Assembly: GCA_964531735.1 (NCBI GenBank)
Contig: CAZHGD010000021.1
Coordinates: 1 to 60,278 of the forward strand
DNA from: CAZHGD01 sp964531735
GTDB taxonomy: Bacteria > Armatimonadota > UBA10988
Direction of reading: 5' to 3'
DNA length: 60,278 nucleotides
Below the pieces are notes generated by a model that saw only the letters and a list, made by a program, of their open reading frames with translations, was not told the origin of the DNA and made no database searches. Position numbers and translations under genes: made by a program. Position 1 is the stretch's first letter. Each line of letters opens with the position of its first letter. This document shows positions 33,866-42,081 of the stretch, piece after piece.

Positions 33866-34266
33866 TGAGTGACCTGACACAGAGAGTACAGGCTGCCTTG
33901 CAGTCAGACCCCCAGGTTGACCCTGGCTACCGGTCAGTGCTTGACACACTGCATGAAGTCGCCCACGCCATCGCCGCCGCCGGAGGTATCGCTGATGCCC
34001 TGGTCAGGGCAGTGCCCGGTTTTGAGACCAACCTCGGACAAGAGGTGAAGGTGGTGCTCAGCATTCCGTCACAACCATACCAGGAGACCCTGTTCCGCGC
34101 GTATGTGCCAACCGACGGTTTTCCGGTGGCGCTGGATCTGTACGGCGAGGCGACCGAGCCGTGCGCCGACACCAAGGAGCTGGAGGACCGCATCATCGGC
34201 TTCTTGGCATCGGCGCCGATGCGCACCAAGTTCGACTTGCTGGCCCGGCTCCAAAGCGACGGGTGA
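33865..34266 (+). CDS. Small hypothetical protein coupled to the EEP gene
   Basis: 133 residues. The ATG overlaps the EEP stop by one base (TGATG at 33863-33867). It begins with a helical segment (LTQRVQAALQSDP), then a beta-rich core (VKVVLSIPSQPYQETLFRAY, FPVALDLYGE). No membrane segment or known motif. Codon use differs from neighbours: ACA, AGA, GTA, TCA and CTT codons appear in its first third, where most genes here almost always end codons in G or C. This suggests recent acquisition. Immunity, chaperone or regulator for the EEP protein is a guess from coupling alone. Confidence 0.65.
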   Translation: MSDLTQRVQAALQSDPQVDPGYRSVLDTLHEVAHAIAAAGGIADALVRAVPGFETNLGQEVKVVLSIPSQPYQETLFRAYVPTDGFPVALDLYGEATEPCADTKELEDRIIGFLASAPMRTKFDLLARLQSDG

Positions 34267-34304
34267 GCCGGGCGCGTCGGCGCTGTGCCGCGCCGCCGGC
34301 TCAC
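34263..34304. terminator. Bidirectional terminator-like hairpin
   Basis: GTGAGCCGG (34263-34271) pairs with CCGGCTCAC (34296-34304), then GCGCG with CGCGC after a 2-base bulge. It contains the stop codons of both convergent genes. Confidence 0.5.
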
Positions 34305-35347
34305 TCGTACTGCCCCAACGTCACCTCCAGCATGGCGTGGATGTTCTCCGCCGGCACATCGGGCGTCACTGCGTGGCACGGCGACAGCACGTAGCCACCG
34401 TTCTGGCCGATGATCTCGATGCGCCGCTCGACCTCGCCGCGGACATCGTCCGGCGTGCCGAAGCTCAGCGTGCGCTGGAGTGACAGGCCGCCGTGGAAGG
34501 TCAACTTGTCGCCATAGCTGCGCTTGGCTTCCTCCACGTCCAGCACCTCCGGCTGGAACGGGTTGAAGCAGTTCAGGCCCAGGTCGATCAGGTCGCCGAA
34601 CAGCTCTTCCACGTCGCCGCAGGAGTGGATCCAGACGTACAGGCCGTGCTCGTGGACGGCGTCGTACATGCGCTTCAGTCGCGGCGCGATGAACTGCCGC
34701 CACTTGGCCGGGCCCATGATCAGCCCTTGCTGCTGGCCCCAGTCGTCACCAAAGCCGACGGCATCGAAGTCGTGCTCGGCCAGGTGGTGGACCGCCGCCA
34801 CGTTCCAGTCGCAGATGGCGTCGAGCAGGTCCGCCACGAATTCGGGGTGCAGGACCATGTCCATCAGCAGATGGTCCATGCCGCGGAGCGTCCAGGCGCG
34901 CTCGAACAGCGAGAAGCCGATCTCCGCCTTGCGGAAGTACGGGCCGGCCTGCGCCATCTGCGCGGCGATGTGCTCGTAGAGCCGCGGGTCATGCACGTCG
35001 GGCAGCCGCAGGTCGGCGATTGTCGGCTCGGTCAGCAGGTAGTGGTCGACGATGCCGATGTCCTGGTCGACGGTGCGGTTCCAGACCACGCCGAAGCCGT
35101 CCTGCCAGTAGCCCGGCTTGACCTCGGTCCAGGGCAGGTTGGGCCCGGTGCCGGCGAAGTGGTTGCCGATCTTGGCGCCCCACTGCGGATCGCCGTAGAA
35201 CTCGGCCATCTTCTGGTACGACACCTGGGTGAAGCCCATACTGTGTGGGCAGCGGTCGGGTTGCCGGTGCTCGAACGCGCAGAGGACGCGCTCGCGCGGG
35301 GTGACATCCTGCTCCAGAACACGGCACGGCGGCATCGGGTGGGCCAT
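34301..35347 (-). CDS. URO-D-family, MtaA-like corrinoid methyltransferase
   Basis: 348 residues, ATG with GGAG six bases upstream. The fold is that of uroporphyrinogen decarboxylase relatives. It has the zinc triad spacing of MtaA-type methylcobamide methyltransferases: His241-x-Cys243 in IHSCGDVEE and Cys324 in LSPCHAV, 81 residues apart, close to the 77 recalled for Methanosarcina MtaA. True uroporphyrinogen decarboxylases lack this site. It likely moves a methyl group from a corrinoid protein to an acceptor such as a thiol or tetrahydrofolate. An AraC regulator and mtaB lie next to it, which supports the assignment. Confidence 0.8.
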   Translation of the reverse strand: MAHPMPPCRVLEQDVTPRERVLCAFEHRQPDRCPHSMGFTQVSYQKMAEFYGDPQWGAKIGNHFAGTGPNLPWTEVKPGYWQDGFGVVWNRTVDQDIGIVDHYLLTEPTIADLRLPDVHDPRLYEHIAAQMAQAGPYFRKAEIGFSLFERAWTLRGMDHLLMDMVLHPEFVADLLDAICDWNVAAVHHLAEHDFDAVGFGDDWGQQQGLIMGPAKWRQFIAPRLKRMYDAVHEHGLYVWIHSCGDVEELFGDLIDLGLNCFNPFQPEVLDVEEAKRSYGDKLTFHGGLSLQRTLSFGTPDDVRGEVERRIEIIGQNGGYVLSPCHAVTPDVPAENIHAMLEVTLGQYE

Positions 35348-35368
35348 GGTGGACTCCGCTCACGCCGC

Positions 35369-36547
35369 CTATTCGACGCCGACCGGCGCCCGCCCTCCTG
35401 CGGGCTCGGCCCGCTCCTCGGCGCGGTGGCGGCGGTACTGCCGCGGCGCCTCGCCCTTCAGCCGGCGGAACACCTTGGTGAAGTAGCTCTGATCGGCGAA
35501 GCCCGATTCCAGCGCCACCAGTCCCACGGGCTTGTCGGTGCGGCTGAGCAACTCCGCGGCATAGTCGACGCGCAGTTCGGTCAGCACCTCGCTGAACGTG
35601 CGGCCGAACCGCTGCCGGAACCGTCGTGAGAAGTGCGCTGGTGAGAGGCAGGCCGCGCGCGCCACCTCGTCGCGCGACACGTCCTCGGCAAAGTGCTCGC
35701 GCAGATACTCCAGCCCCTGGATGAGCAGCGGCGCATCGTCGTGACGGCGCGCCGAGCGCACGGTGTCCAGCGCGCGCTCGAGCATGTCGCGCAGCCAGTG
35801 GGCCAGCGCCTCCTCGTCGTCGATGGTGGCCAGATGCGTCAGGCCGGCCAAGTTGGTGGCCACCAGGTCATCCGGCGCCGCGCCGGCCTGCACCGCCGTG
35901 CGCGACACGGTCAGGACCAGTTCCAGGAACAGGCTCTTCACCGCGTCCAAGCGCTCGCCGGCGCAGAAGTGGATGCCGACCAGCAGGCGGTTGAGGATCT
36001 CGCGGGCCGCGTGGCGGTCGCCCTGCCGGATGGCCGCGGCCAGCGCCGGCTCCTCCAGCAGGTAGACCTGGCGCAGGTCGAACGCCGGCAGCGCTTTGAG
36101 CGCGTGGATCGCCTCGGCGCGGTAGCGCTCGCGGCCGACCTCGGTGCGCCGCGCGTCGAGCCAGGCCGCGTTGGTCACGTTGGCTTCCTCGGCTCGTCGG
36201 CGCAGGTCGGCCGCGGCCCGGTTCAGATCGACGCGGCTGACCGCCGCGCGGCTCTCGGTGCAGGCCACCAGGCCGCCCAGCAACCGCGCGTTGTGCATCA
36301 GCGGCACGGCCCACAGCAGTTGGTCGCTGGCCGACAGCTCGAAGGTCGGCTCACCCCACCGCCAGGCTTCGCGGATGGCCAGTTCGCGCGTGGTGCAAGC
36401 GGTGACTTCGTGCTCTTCATCACTGCCCGGCCGACCCCAGGCAATCTGGCCGTCGGGTCGGCAGGCCAGCAGGACCACGCCCCACTCGCGCCGGTAGTCC
36501 TCGGCCAAACGGCGAAAGGACTCGCGGTCGATGCCCAGACTGGTCAT
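35369..36547 (-). CDS. AraC-family regulator with PocR-like sensor domain
   Basis: 392 residues, ATG at 36547 after GGAGA. The N-terminal ~120 residues (FRRLAEDYRREWGVVLLACR ... LLWAVPLMHNARLLGGLVAC) resemble the PocR/GAF-like ligand-sensing domain. The C-terminal ~100 hold two helix-turn-helix motifs of AraC type (DEVARAACLSPAHFSRRFRQ and VGLVALESGFADQSYFTKVF). It is divergent from mtaB with 161 bases between starts and upstream of the MtaA-like gene on its own strand, so it probably senses a substrate of, and controls, both. No operator repeat could be defined. Confidence 0.85.
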   Translation of the reverse strand: MTSLGIDRESFRRLAEDYRREWGVVLLACRPDGQIAWGRPGSDEEHEVTACTTRELAIREAWRWGEPTFELSASDQLLWAVPLMHNARLLGGLVACTESRAAVSRVDLNRAAADLRRRAEEANVTNAAWLDARRTEVGRERYRAEAIHALKALPAFDLRQVYLLEEPALAAAIRQGDRHAAREILNRLLVGIHFCAGERLDAVKSLFLELVLTVSRTAVQAGAAPDDLVATNLAGLTHLATIDDEEALAHWLRDMLERALDTVRSARRHDDAPLLIQGLEYLREHFAEDVSRDEVARAACLSPAHFSRRFRQRFGRTFSEVLTELRVDYAAELLSRTDKPVGLVALESGFADQSYFTKVFRRLKGEAPRQYRRHRAEERAEPAGGRAPVGVE

Positions 36548-36708
36548 GGTGCGGTCTCCGGACGGCCGTCGGCCCACTGGGGCACTGAGCACCAGTTTAC
36601 CAACAACGGTCACCGGCCTGCAAGCCTGGCGAGACCGCTCCGCACTAACCTGCCGTGCATGACATCACCGCGGCCTACGAGCGTCGGCGCGGGTGGCAGG
36701 AGAGACGC

Positions 36709-38097
36709 ATGAGCAACGAGCGAACCGTCAGCGCGACGCTGGCCTATGACACGGCGGCGCAGATGTGCTTCGGGCAGGCGCGGCATCCGGTCAGTTGCGG
36801 TCTGGGTGTGACCATCGGCGGCGGCGAGGTGCTGCCCGAGGTCAACTTCACGCTCCCGCCGATGCTGGTCAACGACGACACCTTGCCGCAGGTGCGGCGG
36901 TCGTTCAAGGACATGGTCACGCACATCATGACCCGGGCGGCCGAGCTGGGTCAGCCGGCGGTGGTGCTGGAGTTCGAGCAGCTCTTCGAGTTGACGCGCA
37001 ATCCCGACTGGGGCGCGGCCATCTGCGGTGAGATCAAGGAGGTCATGGCGGACTTCCACAGCCGCCATGGCTTACGTTCGGCGCTCCGGGCGACGATTGC
37101 CGACATCCGCGACGAGGAGCGCCCGCCGAAGATGCGCAGCGGCGAGCCGCGCCGGCGAATGATCGAGGCGTTCGACCGCTGCGCCGCAGCGGGCGCGGAC
37201 ATCCTGTCCATCGAGAGCACCGGCGGCAAGGAGGTCAGCGACCAGGCGCTGCTGCAAGCCGACATCGAGGGCCTGGCCTATGCGCTGGGCGTGCTGTGCC
37301 CGACGGACATGGAAGGCTTGTGGGGCGACATCGTCGGCGTGGCACGGCAGCGTGGCGTGGTGCCCGGTGGCGACACGGCCTGCGGGTTCGGCAACACGGC
37401 GATGCAGCTCGCGCACCAGAATCTCATTCCGAAGCCGCTGGCAGCGGTGGTGCGCCTGATGACCGCGCCGCGCTCGCTGGTGGCCGTGGAGATGGGCGCG
37501 AAGGGCCCGCTGAAGGACTGCGGCTACGAGAACCCGGTGATCAAGGCGGCCACCGGTGTACCGGTGAGCATGGAGGGCAAGTCGAGCGCCTGCGCGCACT
37601 CCTCGCCGGTGGGCAACATTGCCGCGGCGGTGTCCGACCTGTGGAGCAACGAATCGGTGCAGGACGTCCGCTTGCTCGGCGGATTCGCGCCGGAGTGCTT
37701 CAGCGAAGTGCTGATCTACGACTGCCGCCTGATGAACGAAGCCACGCGCGCCGGCCACGCCAGCCTGTTGCAGCAGTGGTTCGTCTCGTCCGACGTCAAC
37801 CGCGACCCGCAGGCGAAGGTGATGGACCCGGCGGTGATGTACGAAGCGGCGCGCCGCATCGTGGCGGCTGGGCCCGACCACTACGCCCGGACGCGGGCGG
37901 TGGCGCTCTACGCGGTGGAAGTGCTGGACGACGCGGTGAGCCGCGGCGAGCTGAAGCTGGGCGAGCGCGACGACCGCTGGCTGGGCCTGATCACCGAAGC
38001 GGTGCGCGGTCTGCCCGAAGAGGCCGAGGCGCTACGGCGCCGGCTGGACCCGAGCTATGCGGCGCTGTGGGTGCCCGACGAGTACGGGCTGAGCTGA
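36709..38097 (+). CDS. mtaB: Methanol:corrinoid methyltransferase MtaB-like protein
   Basis: 462 residues, ATG with AGGAGA five bases upstream. It aligns by eye along nearly its whole length with archaeal MtaB: AGADILSIESTGGKEV, GGDTACGFGNTAM, APRSLVAVEMGAKGPLKDCG, EGKSSACAHS and DLWSNESVQ. The zinc ligands are kept: Glu169, Cys225 and Cys271 correspond to Glu164, Cys220 and Cys269 recalled for Methanosarcina barkeri. MtaB splits methanol and methylates a corrinoid protein (MtaC). No mtaC is in the window, so the partner must be elsewhere. The likely source is methanol from plant methyl esters. Confidence 0.88.
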   Translation: MSNERTVSATLAYDTAAQMCFGQARHPVSCGLGVTIGGGEVLPEVNFTLPPMLVNDDTLPQVRRSFKDMVTHIMTRAAELGQPAVVLEFEQLFELTRNPDWGAAICGEIKEVMADFHSRHGLRSALRATIADIRDEERPPKMRSGEPRRRMIEAFDRCAAAGADILSIESTGGKEVSDQALLQADIEGLAYALGVLCPTDMEGLWGDIVGVARQRGVVPGGDTACGFGNTAMQLAHQNLIPKPLAAVVRLMTAPRSLVAVEMGAKGPLKDCGYENPVIKAATGVPVSMEGKSSACAHSSPVGNIAAAVSDLWSNESVQDVRLLGGFAPECFSEVLIYDCRLMNEATRAGHASLLQQWFVSSDVNRDPQAKVMDPAVMYEAARRIVAAGPDHYARTRAVALYAVEVLDDAVSRGELKLGERDDRWLGLITEAVRGLPEEAEALRRRLDPSYAALWVPDEYGLS

Positions 38098-38114
38098 GCG
38101 CGGGGCCGCCCCCA

Positions 38115-38154
38115 GCCTGGCTGCTGAGTTGCCAACGCGACTCAGCAGCCAGGC
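38115..38154. terminator. Strong bidirectional terminator hairpin
   Basis: A perfect 15-bp stem (GCCTGGCTGCTGAGT with its complement) closes a 10-base loop, midway between the convergent ends of mtaB (38097) and the next prepilin gene (38171). Confidence 0.65.
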
Positions 38155-38170
38155 CCTGGACCGGGTGCGA

Positions 38171-38812
38171 TCAGTACATGTTGAAGTAGATGAACTGGTT
38201 GTTGCCGGTGAGGGCGATGCCGTCTTCGGTGGCGGCCGTCTTGTCGATGGTCTCCTTCTTCCAGTTCTTGACGTGCCCGTCGATGAAGCCCAGGTTGGCC
38301 ATGTCGCTGTGCCGCGGCGCGGCGTTGCGGTCGCCAACCGGGTCACTCCCGAACACGTAGCCGTAGGGCTTGAGCCTGAAGTTGACGCCGTCGCCGAGCA
38401 GGATGGTCTCAGCCGGCTTGGTGACCTGCGCCAGCGCGATGGAGGTGCTGTCGGCGAAGATGTTGTGGCCGTAGCACATCTGCTCGCTCCAGGCCCCGTT
38501 CCACTTGAACGTGTCGGAGGGGCAGTTGAACAACTGGGTGTTCTTGCAGTACGGCGCGATGACCATGGCCCAGCTCTGGTTGCCGGGCGGGTTGGGCGGC
38601 TGGAAGTAGTTCCGCGGCATGCACTCGTCGTAGTCCTGGGTGTACTGCATCACGGCGGTGGTCTGCTGCTTGACGTTGGACGAGCAGCTCGACTGGCGGG
38701 CCTTCTCGCGCGCCTTGGCGAACACGGGGAACAGAATGGCGGCCAGAATCGCGATGATCGCGATCACCACCAACAGCTCGATCAGGGTGAATCCTCGTCT
38801 GGTCTTGCCCAT
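38171..38812 (-). CDS. Prepilin-type H-X9-DG protein
   Basis: 213 residues, ATG with GAGG upstream. Short leader MGKTRRG, cleavage expected between Gly7 and Phe8 of FTLIELLVV, Glu at position +5, then the invariant ILFPVFAKAREKARQSSC. The globular part carries PYCKNTQLFNCPSD and ends with H-X9-DG (HSDMANLGFIDGH). Expected to be inserted in the membrane, cleaved and methylated by a prepilin peptidase, and built into a pseudopilus or surface fibre. No pilus machinery gene is nearby; another prepilin gene follows upstream on the same strand. Confidence 0.92.
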   Translation of the reverse strand: MGKTRRGFTLIELLVVIAIIAILAAILFPVFAKAREKARQSSCSSNVKQQTTAVMQYTQDYDECMPRNYFQPPNPPGNQSWAMVIAPYCKNTQLFNCPSDTFKWNGAWSEQMCYGHNIFADSTSIALAQVTKPAETILLGDGVNFRLKPYGYVFGSDPVGDRNAAPRHSDMANLGFIDGHVKNWKKETIDKTAATEDGIALTGNNQFIYFNMY

Positions 38813-38954
38813 CGGATACCTCGTGAACTAGCGGTGCAGGTAGGGAGGGGCCTCACTGCCGACTGAGGACCGGGCCAACCACCGTTGCGCCAACCCGCTG
38901 CCCCTGCCTGATGCGCCGCAGATACGCCCGGTGGACTACAACAAACCTGCCAGA

Positions 38955-38995
38955 CGCGGCGGAGCCGGCCATGGCAGGGCGACCGCTCCGCCGCG
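38955..38995 (-). terminator. Hairpin downstream of a prepilin gene
   Basis: CGCGGCGGAGC pairs perfectly over 11 bases with GCTCCGCCGCG around a 19-base loop, just beyond the stop of the prepilin gene at 39004 (minus strand). No U-tract. Confidence 0.5.
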
Positions 38996-39003
38996 CCAGC
39001 GGG

Positions 39004-39693
39004 TCAGTTCAGGTCGAAGTAGCGGTCGACCGGCGTCTGCCCGTAGAAGAACGCCGAGGTGCCGAGCCATTTGACGTGGCCGTCGCACCAGCCCACGTTG
39101 GCGCCCTTGTTGTGCGCGGCGCGCGGGCGCTGCGAATAGGCGGCATCGCCGGGTACCGGGTTGGCATCCTCGTCTTTGACCGTGCCGTTGTCCGGCACCA
39201 GCGGCGAGGTGAACTGCGTGCTCGACCACGTGTTGCCCGGCGCGTCGACGTGCGCGTCGTAGTAGTTGCCGGCGGTGCCGAGGCACATCTTGACGTCGCA
39301 GATCATCACCGTCTCGGCCGGTGAGATCATGCTGGCCAGCGCGGTGCAGGGCAGGTAGGTCTGGTTGTAGCCGTACGGGTACTGGTTGGCGCTGGCGGTC
39401 ACGCTCGGGCACTTGAACACCTGGGTGTTCTTGACGTAGGGCATCAGCAGGTCGGGGACCCAGTTGTAACCGGTGCCGTTGTTGTAGTAGCGCGGACACA
39501 TCCGCTCGTCATAGTCCTGAGCATACTGCATGAACGCCAGCGAGGCCTGCTTGACGTTGCTCGAACACGACGACTGCCGTGCCTTCTCGCGCGCTTTGGC
39601 GAACACCGGAAACAAGATCGCGGCCAGAATCGCGATGATGGCGATCACCACCAGCAGTTCGATGAGGGTGAACCCTCGACGAGCTCGTGACAT
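39004..39693 (-). CDS. Prepilin-type H-X9-DG protein
   Basis: 229 residues. Leader MSRARRG then FTLIELLVV; helix and AKAREKARQSSC as in the other copies. The variable domain has PYVKNTQVFKCPS, and the C-terminus H-X9-DG (HNKGANVGWCDGH) followed by VKWLG. It is slightly longer than its neighbours because of an insertion around residues 140-180. It lies 191 bases upstream of the prepilin start at 38812 on the same strand, separated by a terminator-like hairpin, so each is probably its own transcript. Confidence 0.92.
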   Translation of the reverse strand: MSRARRGFTLIELLVVIAIIAILAAILFPVFAKAREKARQSSCSSNVKQASLAFMQYAQDYDERMCPRYYNNGTGYNWVPDLLMPYVKNTQVFKCPSVTASANQYPYGYNQTYLPCTALASMISPAETVMICDVKMCLGTAGNYYDAHVDAPGNTWSSTQFTSPLVPDNGTVKDEDANPVPGDAAYSQRPRAAHNKGANVGWCDGHVKWLGTSAFFYGQTPVDRYFDLN

Positions 39694-39772
39694 GCTGCAC
39701 TCCCGACCCTCGTCTACCCGAATCGGCGCGGCCTGTCAATAGGTGTTGGCCGCCGAGCGCCGAGCGTTAGGT

Positions 39773-41017
39773 TCACAGCCGGCCGGCCGCCGCGGGCGAA
39801 CAGCCGGTCACCAGCCCGTCGTAGACGAGGCTGGCGGCGCCGATCAGGCCGACGTCGCGGCCCAGCGACGCGGCCAGGACGCGGACGCCGTTCAGCCGGC
39901 CGACGAACGAGGCGTGGTTGAGTTCGCGAGCCATGACGTCGAGGACGCGTGGCACTTCGAACAGCGGACCGGCGAGAGTCACCACGTCAGGGCCGAGGAG
40001 GTCGACCAGCGGCGCGCAGGCGGTGGCGATGGCCTCGCCACAAGTGCTCAACACGCCCAGGACGGCCGTCTCGCCGCGCTGGGCCGCGGCGACGACCTCG
40101 CGCATGGTGGCGCCGTCGGGCCACCCCAGCCGGGAGAGGATGCCGCGGCGCGACACCAGCGCGGCCAGGCAGCCTTGTTGGCCGCACGCGCAGGGCATCC
40201 CGTTGGCCTGGGGCACCTTGGTGTGCGCGGCGCTCCCCGAGGCGCCGCGCCCGCGGTGCAGCAGGCCATCGCGGACATATCCGGCCCCGACGCCCTCATC
40301 GATATAGATCAGCAGGCAGTGCGTGTCGCGGCTCCCGAACCACCGCTCGCCGAGCGCCATGGCACTGCCGTTGGTCGCCAGGCTGACCGGCCAGGGCAGT
40401 CGGCGGGCAAAGAGACCTGCGAAATCGACCTCGGTTGCCACCAGGCGGCCGTCGGCCACCGAGTACTGCAGGCCGATGCCGCGGTCGGCGTCGACGATAC
40501 CCGAGGCCCCGATGCCCACGCCGAGCAGCCGGTGCTCCGGGATGCTCTGCTGCGCCACCATGGTCAGCAGGTGCTCGGCGGCCCACTCGACCACCGCCGA
40601 CCGGTCGACGGGCTCGCGCGGATTGATGGTCCTGGCGCGCCGACCGAGGATCTGTCCCTTGAGGTTGACCAGACCGACCTCGGCCGAGATGCGCGTGACG
40701 AAAAGCGCTGCGGCCACGGCGGCGTCGGGCACGAGATCGACCAGCACCGCCGGCCGGCCCGGCCGCGACTCGCCGGCCGCCACGCCGAGCTCGCGCACGA
40801 TGCCCGCGGCGATCAGTTCGGCGATCCAGCGCGTCACCGTGGGTTGCGTCGCGCCGGTCAGCTCCACCAGCCGCATGCGCTTGACCGGTGCGTGGTGCAG
40901 CAGCAGGCCCAGCAAGGCCCGGTAGGCTGTCAGCGATGCATCGCCAGCGATCAAGGGGCTCCTATCCCTCCCACCCCGGCGCTCTTCCGGGGTCGTCTCT
41001 GTGCGACCCACCCCCAC
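39773..41017 (-). CDS. ROK-family transcriptional regulator (NagC/XylR type)
   Basis: Up to 414 residues from GTG at 41017. TTG at 40954, with AGGAG four bases upstream, is an alternative start that leaves the DNA-binding domain whole. A winged helix (LVELTGATQPTVTRWIAELI) is followed by a ROK sugar-kinase-like domain with GVGIGASGIVD, NGSAMALGERWFG and the zinc motif CACGQQGCLAAL. ROK regulators bind a sugar or sugar phosphate and usually repress catabolic genes. Divergent from the prepilin/glycosidase group at 41284-45856, which it may control. Confidence 0.88.
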   Translation of the reverse strand: MGVGRTETTPEERRGGRDRSPLIAGDASLTAYRALLGLLLHHAPVKRMRLVELTGATQPTVTRWIAELIAAGIVRELGVAAGESRPGRPAVLVDLVPDAAVAAALFVTRISAEVGLVNLKGQILGRRARTINPREPVDRSAVVEWAAEHLLTMVAQQSIPEHRLLGVGIGASGIVDADRGIGLQYSVADGRLVATEVDFAGLFARRLPWPVSLATNGSAMALGERWFGSRDTHCLLIYIDEGVGAGYVRDGLLHRGRGASGSAAHTKVPQANGMPCACGQQGCLAALVSRRGILSRLGWPDGATMREVVAAAQRGETAVLGVLSTCGEAIATACAPLVDLLGPDVVTLAGPLFEVPRVLDVMARELNHASFVGRLNGVRVLAASLGRDVGLIGAASLVYDGLVTGCSPAAAGRL

Positions 41018-41025
41018 CTACTGCT

Positions 41026-41042
41026 CCATGCGCAGAGCATGG
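41026..41042. promoter_or_regulatory. Possible operator: inverted repeat near the ROK transcription start
   Basis: CCATGC-GCAGA-GCATGG is an interrupted palindrome just downstream of the -10 box at 41053, a good place for autoregulation by the ROK protein. Confidence 0.3.
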
Positions 41043-41052
41043 AATGACCTCC

Positions 41053-41081
41053 AGTATGCCACCTCCACCGACGTCTGCCAA
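41053..41081 (-). promoter_or_regulatory. Promoter of the ROK regulator gene
   Basis: On the minus strand TTGGCA (five of six), 17 bases, CATACT (four of six). A TTGACA at 41117-41122 on the plus strand could be the -35 box of the divergent prepilin gene, but its -10 region is poor. Confidence 0.5.
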
Positions 41082-41283
41082 CTGCCATTGGTTCACCGGA
41101 ATTCCAAGATTGGCCCTTGACAGGGCCTGGGGCTTCTGGTACATGGGCCGTGGTTTCATGCACCATGGATAAAATCGGCTGCGACCGGCCGTCCGCTGGG
41201 TGCGCGGAGAGGATCCTCGAGATCCGGCCGACGTGGCGGGCACGGGGCCCCAGGGGTCGCACCCGGGGCAAGGAGGTAGCGAG

Positions 41284-42048
41284 ATGGCCCGAGTCAGCAG
41301 GCCGTTGGGCACCGCGGTGGTGTTGGCCGCCTTCCGCAGCGGGGTGTCGCGCCGGTGGTCACGTCGTGGCTTCACCCTGATCGAACTGCTGGTGGTGATC
41401 GCGATCATCGCCATCCTGGCCGCGATTCTGTTTCCGGTCTTCGCCAAGGCGCGCGAGAAGGCGCGTCAGAGTTCGTGCCTGTCCAACGTCAAGCAGCAGA
41501 CGCTCGGCTGCCTGCAGTATGCGCAGGACTACGACGAACGGTTCGTGCCTTCTTTCTATGGTCCCTTGGGCAGCCGATTGAGCTACATGCAGTTGATCCA
41601 GCCGTACGTCAAGTCGGTGCAGATCTACGACTGCCCCAGCCAGCGTGTCAAATCGTTCCTGGGCTACGCCGGCGAGCGCAGCTACGGCCTGAACGCCTAT
41701 GTGTTCGACCCGGGATTGGCGGTGGGCGTCTGGCTGTACCAGTGGTTGGCTCCGGCTGAGCAGTACATGCTGGCCGAGACCACGCCCAACGTGAACCTGG
41801 CGCCGTGGCAGTTCTACCGAGCCGGCCGCGGGCAGCGGCCCGACGACCCGAGCGGCGCCGAGTACCCGGTCTGGAACGTCGGCACCACGCCGGTCGACAC
41901 CGCCAGCTGGAGCTACATGAACCTGGCGGCGCGGCACAACGAGGTGGGCAACCTTGGGTACATCGACGGCCACGCCAAGGCGCTCCGGTACCAGGTGGTC
42001 CGCAACCAGGGTCGCGACGACGCGTTTGACCCGCGCATTCTGAAGTGA
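41284..42048 (+). CDS. Prepilin-type H-X9-DG protein with long leader
   Basis: 254 residues, ATG with AGGAGG eight bases upstream. The leader is unusually long (28 residues, ending in RRG) before FTLIELLVV; the helix and AKAREKARQSSC are standard. The variable part contains PYVKSVQIYDCPSQ and the C-terminus H-X9-DG (HNEVGNLGYIDGH). First gene of a plus-strand group with two secreted glycosidase-like genes, 33 bases before the next one, which suggests that surface pilins and polymer breakdown are coupled here. Confidence 0.92.
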   Translation: MARVSRPLGTAVVLAAFRSGVSRRWSRRGFTLIELLVVIAIIAILAAILFPVFAKAREKARQSSCLSNVKQQTLGCLQYAQDYDERFVPSFYGPLGSRLSYMQLIQPYVKSVQIYDCPSQRVKSFLGYAGERSYGLNAYVFDPGLAVGVWLYQWLAPAEQYMLAETTPNVNLAPWQFYRAGRGQRPDDPSGAEYPVWNVGTTPVDTASWSYMNLAARHNEVGNLGYIDGHAKALRYQVVRNQGRDDAFDPRILK

Positions 42049-42081
42049 GACCGCCGCGGGCGGCAGAGACGGAGAGTAGCC

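Noticed and set aside
34301..35347. Haem-pathway uroporphyrinogen decarboxylase (hemE)
   Set aside because: It has the H-x-C...C zinc site of MtaA-type methyltransferases, and no haem gene is nearby.
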